From Lachnospiraceae bacterium (GTDB lineage: Bacteria > Bacillota > Clostridia > Lachnospirales > Lachnospiraceae): a stretch of DNA of 7,918 bases. The translations under genes and the position numbers were made by a program. The DNA lies in NCBI GenBank assembly GCA_900755865.1, contig CAAEHZ010000545.1, forward strand, positions 1-7,918. Reading direction: 5' to 3'. Below, piece after piece: positions 1-6,139 of the stretch. Position 1 is the first letter of the stretch. Each line of letters starts with the position of its first letter. The notes beneath the pieces are model-generated. The model searched no databases. It saw nothing but the letters and a program-made list of their open reading frames with translations, and was not told the origin of the DNA.

Positions 1-247
1 AATTTGCATCAATTTCTACTGCTTTTAAGTACGTTCCGGAATTTCCCTCTGTAATCATCGTTCCGGAGGGAATCGGCTGCACGACAGTATAAACGAATCC
101 CTTCGCATAATCCTCCAGAGTATGCTTTTCCACGTTAAGCATCACGGCATAAATGATGATGGACAAAAGCAGCCCCGCCGCGATTGCTCCGGGAAGAATA
201 TTTCTGCTTCCCGGTGTTTTTTCTTTTTTTACCTTTTTCAAATTCAT
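1..247 (-). CDS. cpaB: CpaB/RcpC-like Tad pilus assembly protein with SAF domain, N-terminal part (cut by window edge)
   Basis: The frame starts at ATG 247 (GGAG 5 nt upstream, 11 nt after the preceding stop) and stays open for 82 codons to the window edge, so the 3' part is missing. The visible N-terminus has a basic leader (MNLKKVKKEKTPGSR), a membrane segment at about 17-37, then YAKGFVYTVVQPIPSGTMIT at about 47-66. The pattern hydrophobic strand, then (I/V)P(S/A)G-x-x-I-T-x-x-N, is the opening of the SAF domain found in CpaB/RcpC. In Tad systems this protein sits on the outside of the membrane and helps pilus assembly, perhaps by binding peptidoglycan. A lone SAF domain in other contexts (flagellar FlgA, antifreeze-type proteins) is possible, but the Tad neighbours make CpaB the best call. 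Confidence 0.78.
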   Translation of the reverse strand, partial: MNLKKVKKEKTPGSRNILPGAIAAGLLLSIIIYAVMLNVEKHTLEDYAKGFVYTVVQPIPSGTMITEGNSGTYLKAVEIDAN

Positions 248-258
248 AACTTCTCCAA

Positions 259-801
259 TCAATCCGTAATGTCTACCAGCTTATCCTTTCTTGCCTGTAT
301 TTCGATTCCGAAATATCCTTTGACAGGAAAGGTTATGCAGCTATACACGCTTGTTTTCTGAATCTCTTTCCCATTCGGGGCACTGACAGACCCAAGTCCG
401 CCAGTGATTACTTCATATCCCGGATTCTGCCCGTACCTTGTAATCTCGATGTCCTGTTCATTGACGTTGTAAACTATGTAGTCAATGATTTCTACCTCTC
501 CTGATATGGCTGCCATTGTGCTGCACTCCATATTTCCATCCAGCCCCATATTGCCCTGCAAAGCATTTATGTAAAGGGTGTAGGCATAGTTCGGGTCTGG
601 TATTTTAATCCTCAAATTCTTTCCATACTCTTCCAAATCAATCACTGCAGAGGCAAGATTGGACATCGCCAGGGCATCCTCTGCATACCGGCTGACTGCC
701 ATAAACTCCAACATCTGCATGAGATAGGCAACTATGACTACCGTAAATACAATCAGATACATGGATACGGTAATTTCAAGATTTCCCTTCCGTTTTTTCA
801 C
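259..801 (-). CDS. Second TadE/TadF-like pseudopilin
   Basis: A 180-residue protein with a very short basic leader (MKKRKG), a membrane segment at about 9-32 (ITVSMYLIVFTVVIVAYLMQ), a helical continuation (FMAVSRYAEDALAMSNLASA) that matches the N-terminal helix of pilin-like proteins, and a mainly beta exported domain. Candidate cleavage is KG/NLEITV with Glu at +3. The exported part has two cysteines (ECSTMAA at about 92 and YSCITFP at about 154) that could form a disulphide after export. The GTG start follows AGGAGG by 5 nt, and the upstream TadE-like stop is 10 nt away. Together with its neighbour it makes the usual pair of pseudopilins at the end of Tad clusters. Which of the two is TadE and which TadF cannot be settled here. 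Confidence 0.76.
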   Translation of the reverse strand: MKKRKGNLEITVSMYLIVFTVVIVAYLMQMLEFMAVSRYAEDALAMSNLASAVIDLEEYGKNLRIKIPDPNYAYTLYINALQGNMGLDGNMECSTMAAISGEVEIIDYIVYNVNEQDIEITRYGQNPGYEVITGGLGSVSAPNGKEIQKTSVYSCITFPVKGYFGIEIQARKDKLVDITD

Positions 802-811
802 TTTCCCCTCC

Positions 812-1234
812 TTAATGCTTTGCCGTGGACTGCAGCAAAATATCTACAGTCCACTTTGAATCTGCAAAAAAGAAAGAAAACATATTTCCGGAACTGGTAT
901 CCAGATATTTTGTGGGAACGGCAGCATGTATGGATAAATAAATGGTATTCCCATATCCGGCATCTGCGTCCGTAGTCCCACTTAAATCAATATCCTCCAG
1001 CATCCTGTCTGATAGCTGCTGAACCAGCCCCGCTTGTGCCTCCGGGGACAGATATCCGACAGTTTCCATCTCCAGCATATATCCCCTTGCCAGCTGCCTG
1101 ATTTCCTCCTTATAACTGACTACCTTAATGACATAAAGAAACGCGGTCAGAATAACGGCACAGGTGATTATGGCTATCAGTGCCGGAAGAACATCAATCA
1201 TGCTGCCCTTATGCTTTCTTCTGCATCCTGCCAT
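812..1234 (-). CDS. TadE-like pseudopilin
   Basis: A 140-residue protein with a basic N-terminus (MAGCRRKHKG), one membrane segment at about 14-38, a charged coil (SYKEEIRQLARGYM) and an outward-facing domain ending in KWTVDILLQSTAKH. This is the plan of TadE/TadF minor pilins, which are cut by a prepilin peptidase and help start or tip the Flp pilus. The expected cut would be KG/SMIDVL, giving an acidic residue at +4 instead of the usual Glu5. The beta-rich C-terminal half contains YGNTIYLSIHAAVP and a Phe-rich stretch MFSFFFADSKW. It starts 4 nt after the pilin-like gene. The ribosome site there is poor, so coupled translation is likely. A second ATG at codon 12 with AAGGG nearby is an alternative start, but it would remove the basic leader and the Gly. 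Confidence 0.76.
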   Translation of the reverse strand: MAGCRRKHKGSMIDVLPALIAIITCAVILTAFLYVIKVVSYKEEIRQLARGYMLEMETVGYLSPEAQAGLVQQLSDRMLEDIDLSGTTDADAGYGNTIYLSIHAAVPTKYLDTSSGNMFSFFFADSKWTVDILLQSTAKH

Positions 1235-1238
1235 AGCC

Positions 1239-1427
1239 TTATCCCAACATTCCCTGGGCTTTGGTAGTCAAAGAACTGATGATTGTTGTTATGAAAGTGC
1301 TTAAAGAGTCCTTCATGATGACGCAGAGCAGGATTGCCACGATACACAATCCCAGAGTGACAAGCAGTCCGTCAATTCCCCTGCTTTCATGCTTAAATAC
1401 CTTTCTTACCATTTCCTTCATCTTCAT
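1239..1427 (-). CDS. Flp-pilin-like small protein, candidate major pilin
   Basis: A 62-residue protein with the size and plan of Flp pilins: a short basic N-terminus (MKMKEMVRKVFKHESRG), a hydrophobic segment at about residues 20-38, and a short polar C-terminus with a second amphipathic stretch (STFITTIISSLTTKAQG). In Flp pilins a prepilin peptidase cuts after Gly and the mature chain has Glu at +5. Here the matching site would be SRG/IDGLLV with an Asp at +2 and no Glu5, so the call rests on size, topology and position. It lies directly between the platform genes and the TadE-like pseudopilins, where a pilin would be expected. The next gene starts 4 nt after its TAA. Alternatives are an atypical pseudopilin or a small membrane accessory. 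The frame is open upstream to 1553, but that would overlap tadC by 88 nt with no ribosome site visible to me. Confidence 0.72.
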   Translation of the reverse strand: MKMKEMVRKVFKHESRGIDGLLVTLGLCIVAILLCVIMKDSLSTFITTIISSLTTKAQGMLG

Positions 1428-1465
1428 TGTTTTTTCCTCCTGTTTTTCTTTTAAAAATTTTTTTA
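1428..1465 (-). other. A/T-rich 38-nt spacer ahead of the pilin-like gene
   Basis: On the minus strand this spacer reads as runs of A and T (TAAAAAAATTTTTAAAAG) followed by the AGGAGG site. Its only G/C bases are those in and near the ribosome site. It is the only break of more than 14 nt in the whole operon. It has no GC stem, so it is not an intrinsic terminator. It may be an accessible leader, an RNase processing region, or an internal promoter element. No clear -35/-10 pair can be defended. Confidence 0.4.
1436..1441 (-). promoter_or_regulatory. Strong ribosome binding site of the pilin-like gene
   Basis: A perfect AGGAGG lies 8 nt before the ATG at 1427, inside an otherwise almost pure A/T 38-nt spacer (1428-1465). 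An accessible A-rich leader plus a perfect site is what one would expect for the most heavily made subunit. It also argues against the longer open frame from 1553, which overlaps tadC. Confidence 0.65.
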
Positions 1466-2284
1466 TTAAAGGGTACTGATGCTTTGCAGCATATTTGTGA
1501 TACAGGCGTAAACGATAACGCCGATTACCACAGAAAGTATCCCCAAAATACATAACGTTTCTACACGGTTTAGCTGCTCCTTCTTTCGTAGCATTGCTGC
1601 AGCCTGCATATCCTTAAGCTGCTCTGACATATCCGCCAGGAGCTCCGTAGTCTGTCCGGATTCCTGGGCTTGCAGAAGGATGATACAAAGCGCTTCCAGA
1701 GTAGGATTCTGAAAGCTTTGCTGAAAGTTTTCCAAAGCTTCTCCGAAATCTTTTTTTAGAAGTATTTCTCCGGACAAAACCTCCAAGCCTTTCCGCAGCC
1801 TCCCTTTTGGAAGTCCTCTGTATGCTTCTGCCAGGGCATCCGTTACATAAACTCCTGCCTTAATCTGCTCCTGCAGGGCATTATAAAGCGTCCTGAGTTG
1901 TGGCAGCATCTTTTGATTATCCCGGCTGTTAAACCGGAGCAGCAAATATTTGGGAGCCTGAAAACCCACCAGCAAAAGGACTAAGGCAATGGGGATATTC
2001 ACAAGGCTGCCAAGCAGAAAACCTATCATGCTGCAGCAAAATCTCAGCAAAAAATATTTTAACGGAGATATCCAGTTTCCAAAGTGTTCCGCAGCTCCGT
2101 TTTCTTTTAAAAATCTTTCGATTTTTTCATAGCGAAAAATATTCACTTCCCGGAGCTGATTGTCCACTCTTTCATAAACACGGATGAATGTCTTTTGCGG
2201 ATTTAAAACCATGCAGGTTACTACGGCAAGTCCAAAGGTCAGCAATGCTATCGCGATTTGCAATATCTTTATTGTTATTTCCAT
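1466..2284 (-). CDS. tadC: TadC-like inner-membrane platform protein (type II secretion F domain)
   Basis: A 272-residue partner of TadB in the pilus assembly platform. It has an N-terminal membrane segment (about 5-28), a hydrophobic pair at about 76-110 containing a notable FCCSMIGFLLGSL, a cytoplasmic F-domain core at about 120-235, and a C-terminal membrane segment at about 243-266. The core shows the family's helical pattern: QLRTLYNALQEQIKAG, then the turn YRGLPKGRLRKGLE, and later LQAQESGQTTELLADMSEQL, which resembles the conserved ExGx3-4L region of F domains. An ATG 2 codons upstream (2290) is possible but sits too close to the ribosome site. Together with the preceding gene it gives the usual tandem of two F-domain proteins. 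Translation ends 38 nt before the pilin-like gene, the largest gap in the cluster. Confidence 0.85.
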   Translation of the reverse strand: MEITIKILQIAIALLTFGLAVVTCMVLNPQKTFIRVYERVDNQLREVNIFRYEKIERFLKENGAAEHFGNWISPLKYFLLRFCCSMIGFLLGSLVNIPIALVLLLVGFQAPKYLLLRFNSRDNQKMLPQLRTLYNALQEQIKAGVYVTDALAEAYRGLPKGRLRKGLEVLSGEILLKKDFGEALENFQQSFQNPTLEALCIILLQAQESGQTTELLADMSEQLKDMQAAAMLRKKEQLNRVETLCILGILSVVIGVIVYACITNMLQSISTL

Positions 2285-2293
2285 CTTCATTCA

Positions 2294-2300
2294 CCCCCCT
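2294..2300 (-). promoter_or_regulatory. Ribosome binding site that decides the TadC-like start
   Basis: AGGGGGG on the minus strand is 9 nt before the ATG at 2284, but only 3 nt before the ATG at 2290. The inner ATG is therefore preferred. The site overlaps the TAG stop of the upstream TadB-like gene. Confidence 0.55.
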
Positions 2301-3267
2301 ATTTTTCCGCCATCGCCACGCTGAAAAGGAAAAACGCATACAGGATTCCTATGATAATCAGCGCGATATGTCCAATGGGTGTATGGAATAAAATGTCCAT
2401 TAAGGAAGCTTCCAGAAGCATTTCAACCAGCCATATTGCTACAAAAAGACCTATGGTGACTATCACCATTTCCATGAGATTTTCCCTGGCAAGCGCTCTC
2501 CGTTCTCTGCTCTCCCGTCTGGTATCACGGATTATTTTTCTGCTATTACTCAGAATGATGGAAAAATTCGCCGTATAATTGACGCATACCTCCAGATTAA
2601 GGATGAGTTCCTTAAATAAAGGATGCTCAATCTTCTCCAGCATGGCATACATTGCTGCAGAGGTATCTCCGCAAGTTTGGGCGTCATAGTAACACTCTTC
2701 CAGAACACTTGATAAAGGGTTTGGAAGATAAGGTGCAACCCGGTGAAAAATTCCCGTTATTTCGCCACTTGCTATAGAAAAATTACTGAGTAGGTTTGTA
2801 AACTGCAGCAGATTGTTTTCAACGATTTTATAATTCCTGTAAGCAAGGAGATTTTCCACCATTCCCAATATCACGATATAAAGTACGGCTCCCAAAAGTC
2901 CTGCATATCCATGCTGCGTAAAAAAGATAAGACTTCCATACAACAGCACTGCCGTGATTATTTTCAAGGCAAACCATATTTCAAAAGACAATCCCGTTTT
3001 CGCCCCTAACCGGCTGTAAACATATCTTTTCTCCGGTTTTGAAAGGATTCTGGAAAAGAATCCCTCTGCATTATCCATCTGGGACAAAAGTAAATCTCTT
3101 CTCCTGCCGCTCGCCCTTCTCGTGGCAGCACTGTCTATGGCGATATAGGCATTCAGAAAAGCCTTTTGAAAGATTCGTTTCTTTCGGAAAAAATAAGCAA
3201 TTCCAACGGCTGACAGGCTAAGAGTCAGGAATAATGCTATTTTCATTGCTAAAAATATCTGCTGCAT
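2299..3267 (-). CDS. tadB: TadB-like inner-membrane platform protein (type II secretion F domain)
   Basis: A 322-residue polytopic membrane protein. With its neighbour TadC it should form the membrane platform on which the CpaF ATPase acts. Predicted membrane segments are about 7-27, 99-117, 121-140, 264-287 and 298-318. The cytoplasmic stretch at about 150-260 carries the all-helical F-domain character, with NLLSNFSIASGEI (158-170) followed by helices rich in Glu, Tyr and Leu, and a basic exit RKIIRDTRRESRERR (243-257). Gene order directly after CpaF and before a second F-domain protein matches the tadA-tadB-tadC order. The ATG is 2 nt beyond the CpaF stop, with AGGGAAG upstream. A later ATG at codon 8 would shorten the first membrane segment and is less likely. 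Confidence 0.87.
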   Translation of the reverse strand: MQQIFLAMKIALFLTLSLSAVGIAYFFRKKRIFQKAFLNAYIAIDSAATRRASGRRRDLLLSQMDNAEGFFSRILSKPEKRYVYSRLGAKTGLSFEIWFALKIITAVLLYGSLIFFTQHGYAGLLGAVLYIVILGMVENLLAYRNYKIVENNLLQFTNLLSNFSIASGEITGIFHRVAPYLPNPLSSVLEECYYDAQTCGDTSAAMYAMLEKIEHPLFKELILNLEVCVNYTANFSIILSNSRKIIRDTRRESRERRALARENLMEMVIVTIGLFVAIWLVEMLLEASLMDILFHTPIGHIALIIIGILYAFFLFSVAMAEK

Positions 3268-3269
3268 AT

Positions 3270-4454
3270 CTACTTCCCTCTCTCATAAATTGTTCTGTAA
3301 ATCAGTTCCTTCTTTTCCTCATCCAGTCCAACGATTTCACAAACCTGCGCAACTTTATAGTTTTCCATATAAATGATGGTTTTGAAGCACTGCATCATTT
3401 TCAAAAGCTCCAGCTTACTGTATTTACTTCCGGCGGCAAGGGAATAATCAATAATCTTATCTACCGCCTTATATGCACTGGGCGCATGGACGGTGGCGGC
3501 ACAATATTGTCCCGAATACGCTGCATATAATAGCTGAGCAGCTTCATCACCCTTAACCTCCCCAATGATGGCATAATCAATATCCATGGTAAGTCCGGCT
3601 ATCGCCAGTTCTTTCAAATCATAACGGATATCACTCTCTCCTCCCCCCTGCAGGGAATGGGTAAACATCATATCCGGATGACGTTTACTGGTAAGCTCAT
3701 CCGCCTGTTGTGTCACCATAACAGCCAGATTCTCCGGCAGTGTTTCTTTCAGGGCATTTAATATAGTGGTCTTTCCTGCCGAATTGCCCCCGGCAATTAA
3801 GGTAGACCCCTTTCGGAATCTTTCCTTTAATTCCTCTGCTAGTTTTTCAGAAAGCATCCCCTTTTTCACCAGGTCTGCCAGTTCCGGAAAATCCCTGGGT
3901 GTTTTACGAATCGTCAAATAAGGTTCTTCGTAGGTGTTTAACAGCGGCATGACTAACGAAAATCTCAATATGTAATCCGGATTACTTGTTCTGTCCACAA
4001 ATTTCTGAATAGCGTGTAAATTAGATATATTCACCTGGTTCTTTGTGGCAACAAATTCTACGAATCTTTTATATTCCACGGGAGAAGAAAATTTAATGTC
4101 CGTGGACATCCTTTCTCCTTCCTTCTTAATCCGGATATTGTTGTACGAAACACACCGAATATCCGATATCTCCGGATTTTCAATGAGCGGCGTCAATATG
4201 GAATATCCAAAGACATACCTGTCAAAAGATTCCAATATGGAACCGGCATCCTCCTCGGGTACCGGATAATATTTCTGCAAGTGACTTTCAACATCCTGCA
4301 TAAATTCTTCCTTTGTCATGACTTCCCGGCGCATCTTCATTAAGACCGGCTGTTTAATAGTGGTATAATCATCTATCAATTTATTTAAGATTTCATTTTT
4401 GTTTGTATTAAGGACTGAATCCTTATCTTTCTTTTGCTTAAAAAATTCTGGCAT
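3270..4454 (-). CDS. tadA: CpaF/TadA-type pilus assembly ATPase
   Basis: A 394-residue member of the type II/IV secretion ATPase superfamily, CpaF/TadA branch. In Tad systems this hexameric enzyme drives extension of Flp pilin through the TadB/TadC platform. An N-terminal helical domain (1-215) includes ILTPLIENPEISDIRC (86-101), the usual lead-in region, and FSLVMPLL (165-172). The motor domain shows Walker A GGNSAGKTT (222-230), an Asp-box position TQQADEL (248-254), a Walker B region DYAIIGEVKGDEA (293-305) and a His box TVHAPS (321-326). The length fits the family. Two regions differ from textbook CpaF. The Glu-Asp of the Asp box is Gln-Gln, and the LRMRPD-type sequence before Walker B is LTMDID, losing both arginines. 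Its ATG follows GGAGGG by 6 nt. Its TAG is 2 nt from the TadB start. The family call is strong. Confidence 0.93.
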   Translation of the reverse strand: MPEFFKQKKDKDSVLNTNKNEILNKLIDDYTTIKQPVLMKMRREVMTKEEFMQDVESHLQKYYPVPEEDAGSILESFDRYVFGYSILTPLIENPEISDIRCVSYNNIRIKKEGERMSTDIKFSSPVEYKRFVEFVATKNQVNISNLHAIQKFVDRTSNPDYILRFSLVMPLLNTYEEPYLTIRKTPRDFPELADLVKKGMLSEKLAEELKERFRKGSTLIAGGNSAGKTTILNALKETLPENLAVMVTQQADELTSKRHPDMMFTHSLQGGGESDIRYDLKELAIAGLTMDIDYAIIGEVKGDEAAQLLYAAYSGQYCAATVHAPSAYKAVDKIIDYSLAAGSKYSKLELLKMMQCFKTIIYMENYKVAQVCEIVGLDEEKKELIYRTIYERGK

Positions 4455-4456
4455 TA

Positions 4457-4678
4457 TTATCCCTCCAAAAGCAGGATGACAAGCTTACTCACTGCATAGC
4501 CAAGCCCTAAAAGGCTTGTAAGTAAAAGCCCAAGATGCACTACCTTTGTTTTAAAGGACGTGCCTCTCTCATAAATAATCACTATATCCTTCTGGGAATT
4601 ATTTTTCAGAGCTTCCTTATCTGCAGCTTTTCTTTGTGCCTCTTCCTGGTTCTCCTTATAATCTTTATAAAGCCTCAC
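4457..4678 (-). CDS. Small tail-anchored membrane protein in the Tad cluster
   Basis: I do not recognise this 73-residue protein. Residues 1-30 are highly charged and probably helical (KDYKENQEEAQRKAADKEA). A short strand-like piece follows, DIVIIYERG (31-39). A single hydrophobic segment at about 47-71 (HLGLLLTSLLGLGYAVSKL) ends almost at the C-terminus, so a cytoplasmic N-terminus with a membrane tail is likely. The GTG start overlaps the TadZ stop by 4 nt, and its TAA is 2 nt before the CpaF ATG. The ribosome site for cpaF (GGAGGG) lies inside its last codons. The tight packing makes it very likely a real gene. Its place between TadZ and CpaF suggests it could tether one of them to the membrane platform, which is inference from position only. 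Confidence 0.72.
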   Translation of the reverse strand: MRLYKDYKENQEEAQRKAADKEALKNNSQKDIVIIYERGTSFKTKVVHLGLLLTSLLGLGYAVSKLVILLLEG

Positions 4679-5796
4679 TTTTTCCTGTCCCTTCTTTTAA
4701 AGAGTCCTTTTTTCTCCTTCTGTTTATCCGGAATCTCCATTATCCTTCTGATATCCTCTGATTCTTCAAAGTAATCCGGAGTATAGTCCAGAAAAAAGAC
4801 ATTCTTTTCTGCTATCCCTGCAGCTGTCATCATTTTTACGATGTCCTTTTTGGCATCAGGACTTACCATGTTGAACAAATACTTAACTGTGCTTCCAAAA
4901 CGCCGGATACTGTTCTCCAAACAGTGCAGTTCCCACGGTTTATGACCTGTTATCAGCCATTTTTCCGTGGCATCTTCGTAATACGGATTTATCTGCGCCA
5001 GTTCTACTCTGTCATATCCTCCGACATCATAGAGCACATAGTTATACGGAGCATTTTTTCTCAAAAAGTTTTCGGAAGGTAAATTGATATAGATATCAAT
5101 TCCAGCAATCGTAAAATGTCCGTCATCCGCTACATCCTCGTTATAACTTTTGGACACGTTCAAATAGTCTGTCGTCCCGGTGCAATCCAAAATTGCTACC
5201 AGATATCCCTGCTTTTTAAGAACTCCGGCGGTATGCAAAACACAATGGGTTACTCCTACACGGGACTGCGCCCCGGCTACAAGTATAGATTGCTGCACCT
5301 CTGAAAGTACTGCTCCCCCATCCTTCTCCTCTTTCATCTGTCCGGATTTAAAAACCACTGCTTCCTTATAGGAGATTCCTTCCTTTAATGCTTTTTCCAG
5401 AAGAATCTGCACTTCTGTATACTTATCTGCATAAATCAGGTTATAAATTCCATTCAGGAAACACCTGTTTAAAAGCCCGTAGCTGTTTTTCCGTTGTCCG
5501 GAAAGGATAATAACTCTAAGAGAGTCATCAAAATACCGGATGGATTCTATTGCCTCCATTATCTCTTCGTCCGTGTCCCGCAACGCTCCCAGGTCAATTA
5601 CTGCTGCATCGTATGTTCCAAACTCATTGATATGGGTTTTCACAAAGGGCAGGAGATAATTTTCTCCAACCATTGATGTCATATCCGGCGGTACGCTATA
5701 AACCACATCACAAGCTCTCATGGCTGCATATATATTTTTCTGGTAGGCGGAGGAAGCTATCACCAACGCGCTATTCAGTTCACTCTTCATCCCCAT
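4675..5796 (-). CDS. tadZ: TadZ/CpaE-like pilus localisation protein with degenerate P-loop
   Basis: A 373-residue cytoplasmic protein. Tad systems use TadZ/CpaE, a MinD/ParA relative, to position the pilus assembly complex. Residues 9-140 look like a receiver-like domain: a strand SALVIASS, the acidic strand end YDAAVIDLG (62-70), then LRVIILSG (93-100). Residues 168-345 resemble the MinD/ParA fold: a strand ILVAGAQSRVGVTHC at 171-185 in the P-loop position, a strand YLVAILDC with the following Gly-Thr-Thr at 198-209, and a Walker B-like YVLYDVGG at 253-260. The C-terminus is very basic (KKGLFKRRDRKK), suggesting contact with membrane lipid or nucleic acid. The loop lacks the KGGxGKT lysines of active MinD/ParA proteins, so ATP hydrolysis is doubtful. 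It overlaps the upstream gene by 17 nt and the downstream gene by 4 nt (GTGA), which indicates coupled translation within the pilus operon. Confidence 0.8.
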   Translation of the reverse strand: MGMKSELNSALVIASSAYQKNIYAAMRACDVVYSVPPDMTSMVGENYLLPFVKTHINEFGTYDAAVIDLGALRDTDEEIMEAIESIRYFDDSLRVIILSGQRKNSYGLLNRCFLNGIYNLIYADKYTEVQILLEKALKEGISYKEAVVFKSGQMKEEKDGGAVLSEVQQSILVAGAQSRVGVTHCVLHTAGVLKKQGYLVAILDCTGTTDYLNVSKSYNEDVADDGHFTIAGIDIYINLPSENFLRKNAPYNYVLYDVGGYDRVELAQINPYYEDATEKWLITGHKPWELHCLENSIRRFGSTVKYLFNMVSPDAKKDIVKMMTAAGIAEKNVFFLDYTPDYFEESEDIRRIMEIPDKQKEKKGLFKRRDRKK

Positions 5797-6139
5797 TCTT
5801 AAAATCCTCCAATGTTGAAAGCACCTTTTTTTCAATCAGGTAATATAAGAAGTGGCACCTTTTGACATGGTAGAATTTACAAAAAGTCTTTATTTCTGCA
5901 ATCGCATCTGTGGGAATCCGAACAGAAAAACGGATACATTCACTCCCCAGTTCCTTCCAGTTCTTTGTTCTTCTCATAATTTCATCCAGATTTTCTATGC
6001 TGTGCAAATTCGGGATGCTTTCCAGAATAAATACCCTGAGAGGCTCCGGATATTTAATTTTTGTCCTTTTGCAATATTCCATATATGGCTCTGCTACTTC
6101 CTTCGGTATCATGATTTCTTTTGACTTTGTATCACTCAA
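5780..6139 (-). CDS. Small protein with two ribbon-helix-helix-like units, probable DNA-binding regulator or accessory protein
   Basis: I do not recognise a named family. From the TTG start the product is 119 residues and soluble, with no membrane segment. It appears to contain the same strand-helix-helix plan twice. Unit 1 is a strand KEIMIP (7-12), a helix from about 13-29 and a helix from about 31-42. Unit 2 is a strand CIRFSVRIP (68-76), a helix from about 77-92 and a helix from about 94-107. Between them lies a linker with RRTKNW. Each strand ends in Ile-Pro and leads into an acidic helix start, as in MetJ/Arc/CopG-type proteins. DNA binding is therefore a structural inference, not a proven match. 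It sits between the wall hydrolase (8-nt overlap) and TadZ (17-nt overlap), so it could autoregulate the operon or bind a transfer origin. An extended GTG start at 6163 would add 8 residues. Confidence 0.7.
   Translation of the reverse strand: MSDTKSKEIMIPKEVAEPYMEYCKRTKIKYPEPLRVFILESIPNLHSIENLDEIMRRTKNWKELGSECIRFSVRIPTDAIAEIKTFCKFYHVKRCHFLYYLIEKKVLSTLEDFKNGDEE
5806..5810 (-). promoter_or_regulatory. Ribosome binding site that decides the TadZ-like start
   Basis: GGAGG on the minus strand is 9 nt before the ATG at 5796. The frame is open further upstream to an ATG at 5835, but that one would give a longer overlap with the preceding gene and place a basic, non-conserved-looking stretch before the first beta strand. 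Confidence 0.6.

Noticed and set aside
1444..1466. A/T-rich tract behind tadC as an intrinsic terminator
   Set aside because: There is no GC-rich stem, only A and T runs, and the pilin-like and pseudopilin genes directly downstream belong to the same set.
1428..1553. Upstream extension of the pilin-like gene to 104 residues
   Set aside because: The extension overlaps the end of tadC, encodes a non-pilin-like sequence and lacks a ribosome site, while the internal ATG at 1427 has a perfect AGGAGG 8 nt before it.
259..4454. Cluster as a type II secretion or competence (ComG) system
   Set aside because: The ATPase is of CpaF type, there are two F-domain genes in tandem, a TadZ-like protein, TadE-like proteins and a SAF/CpaB protein, a combination that is specific to Tad systems.
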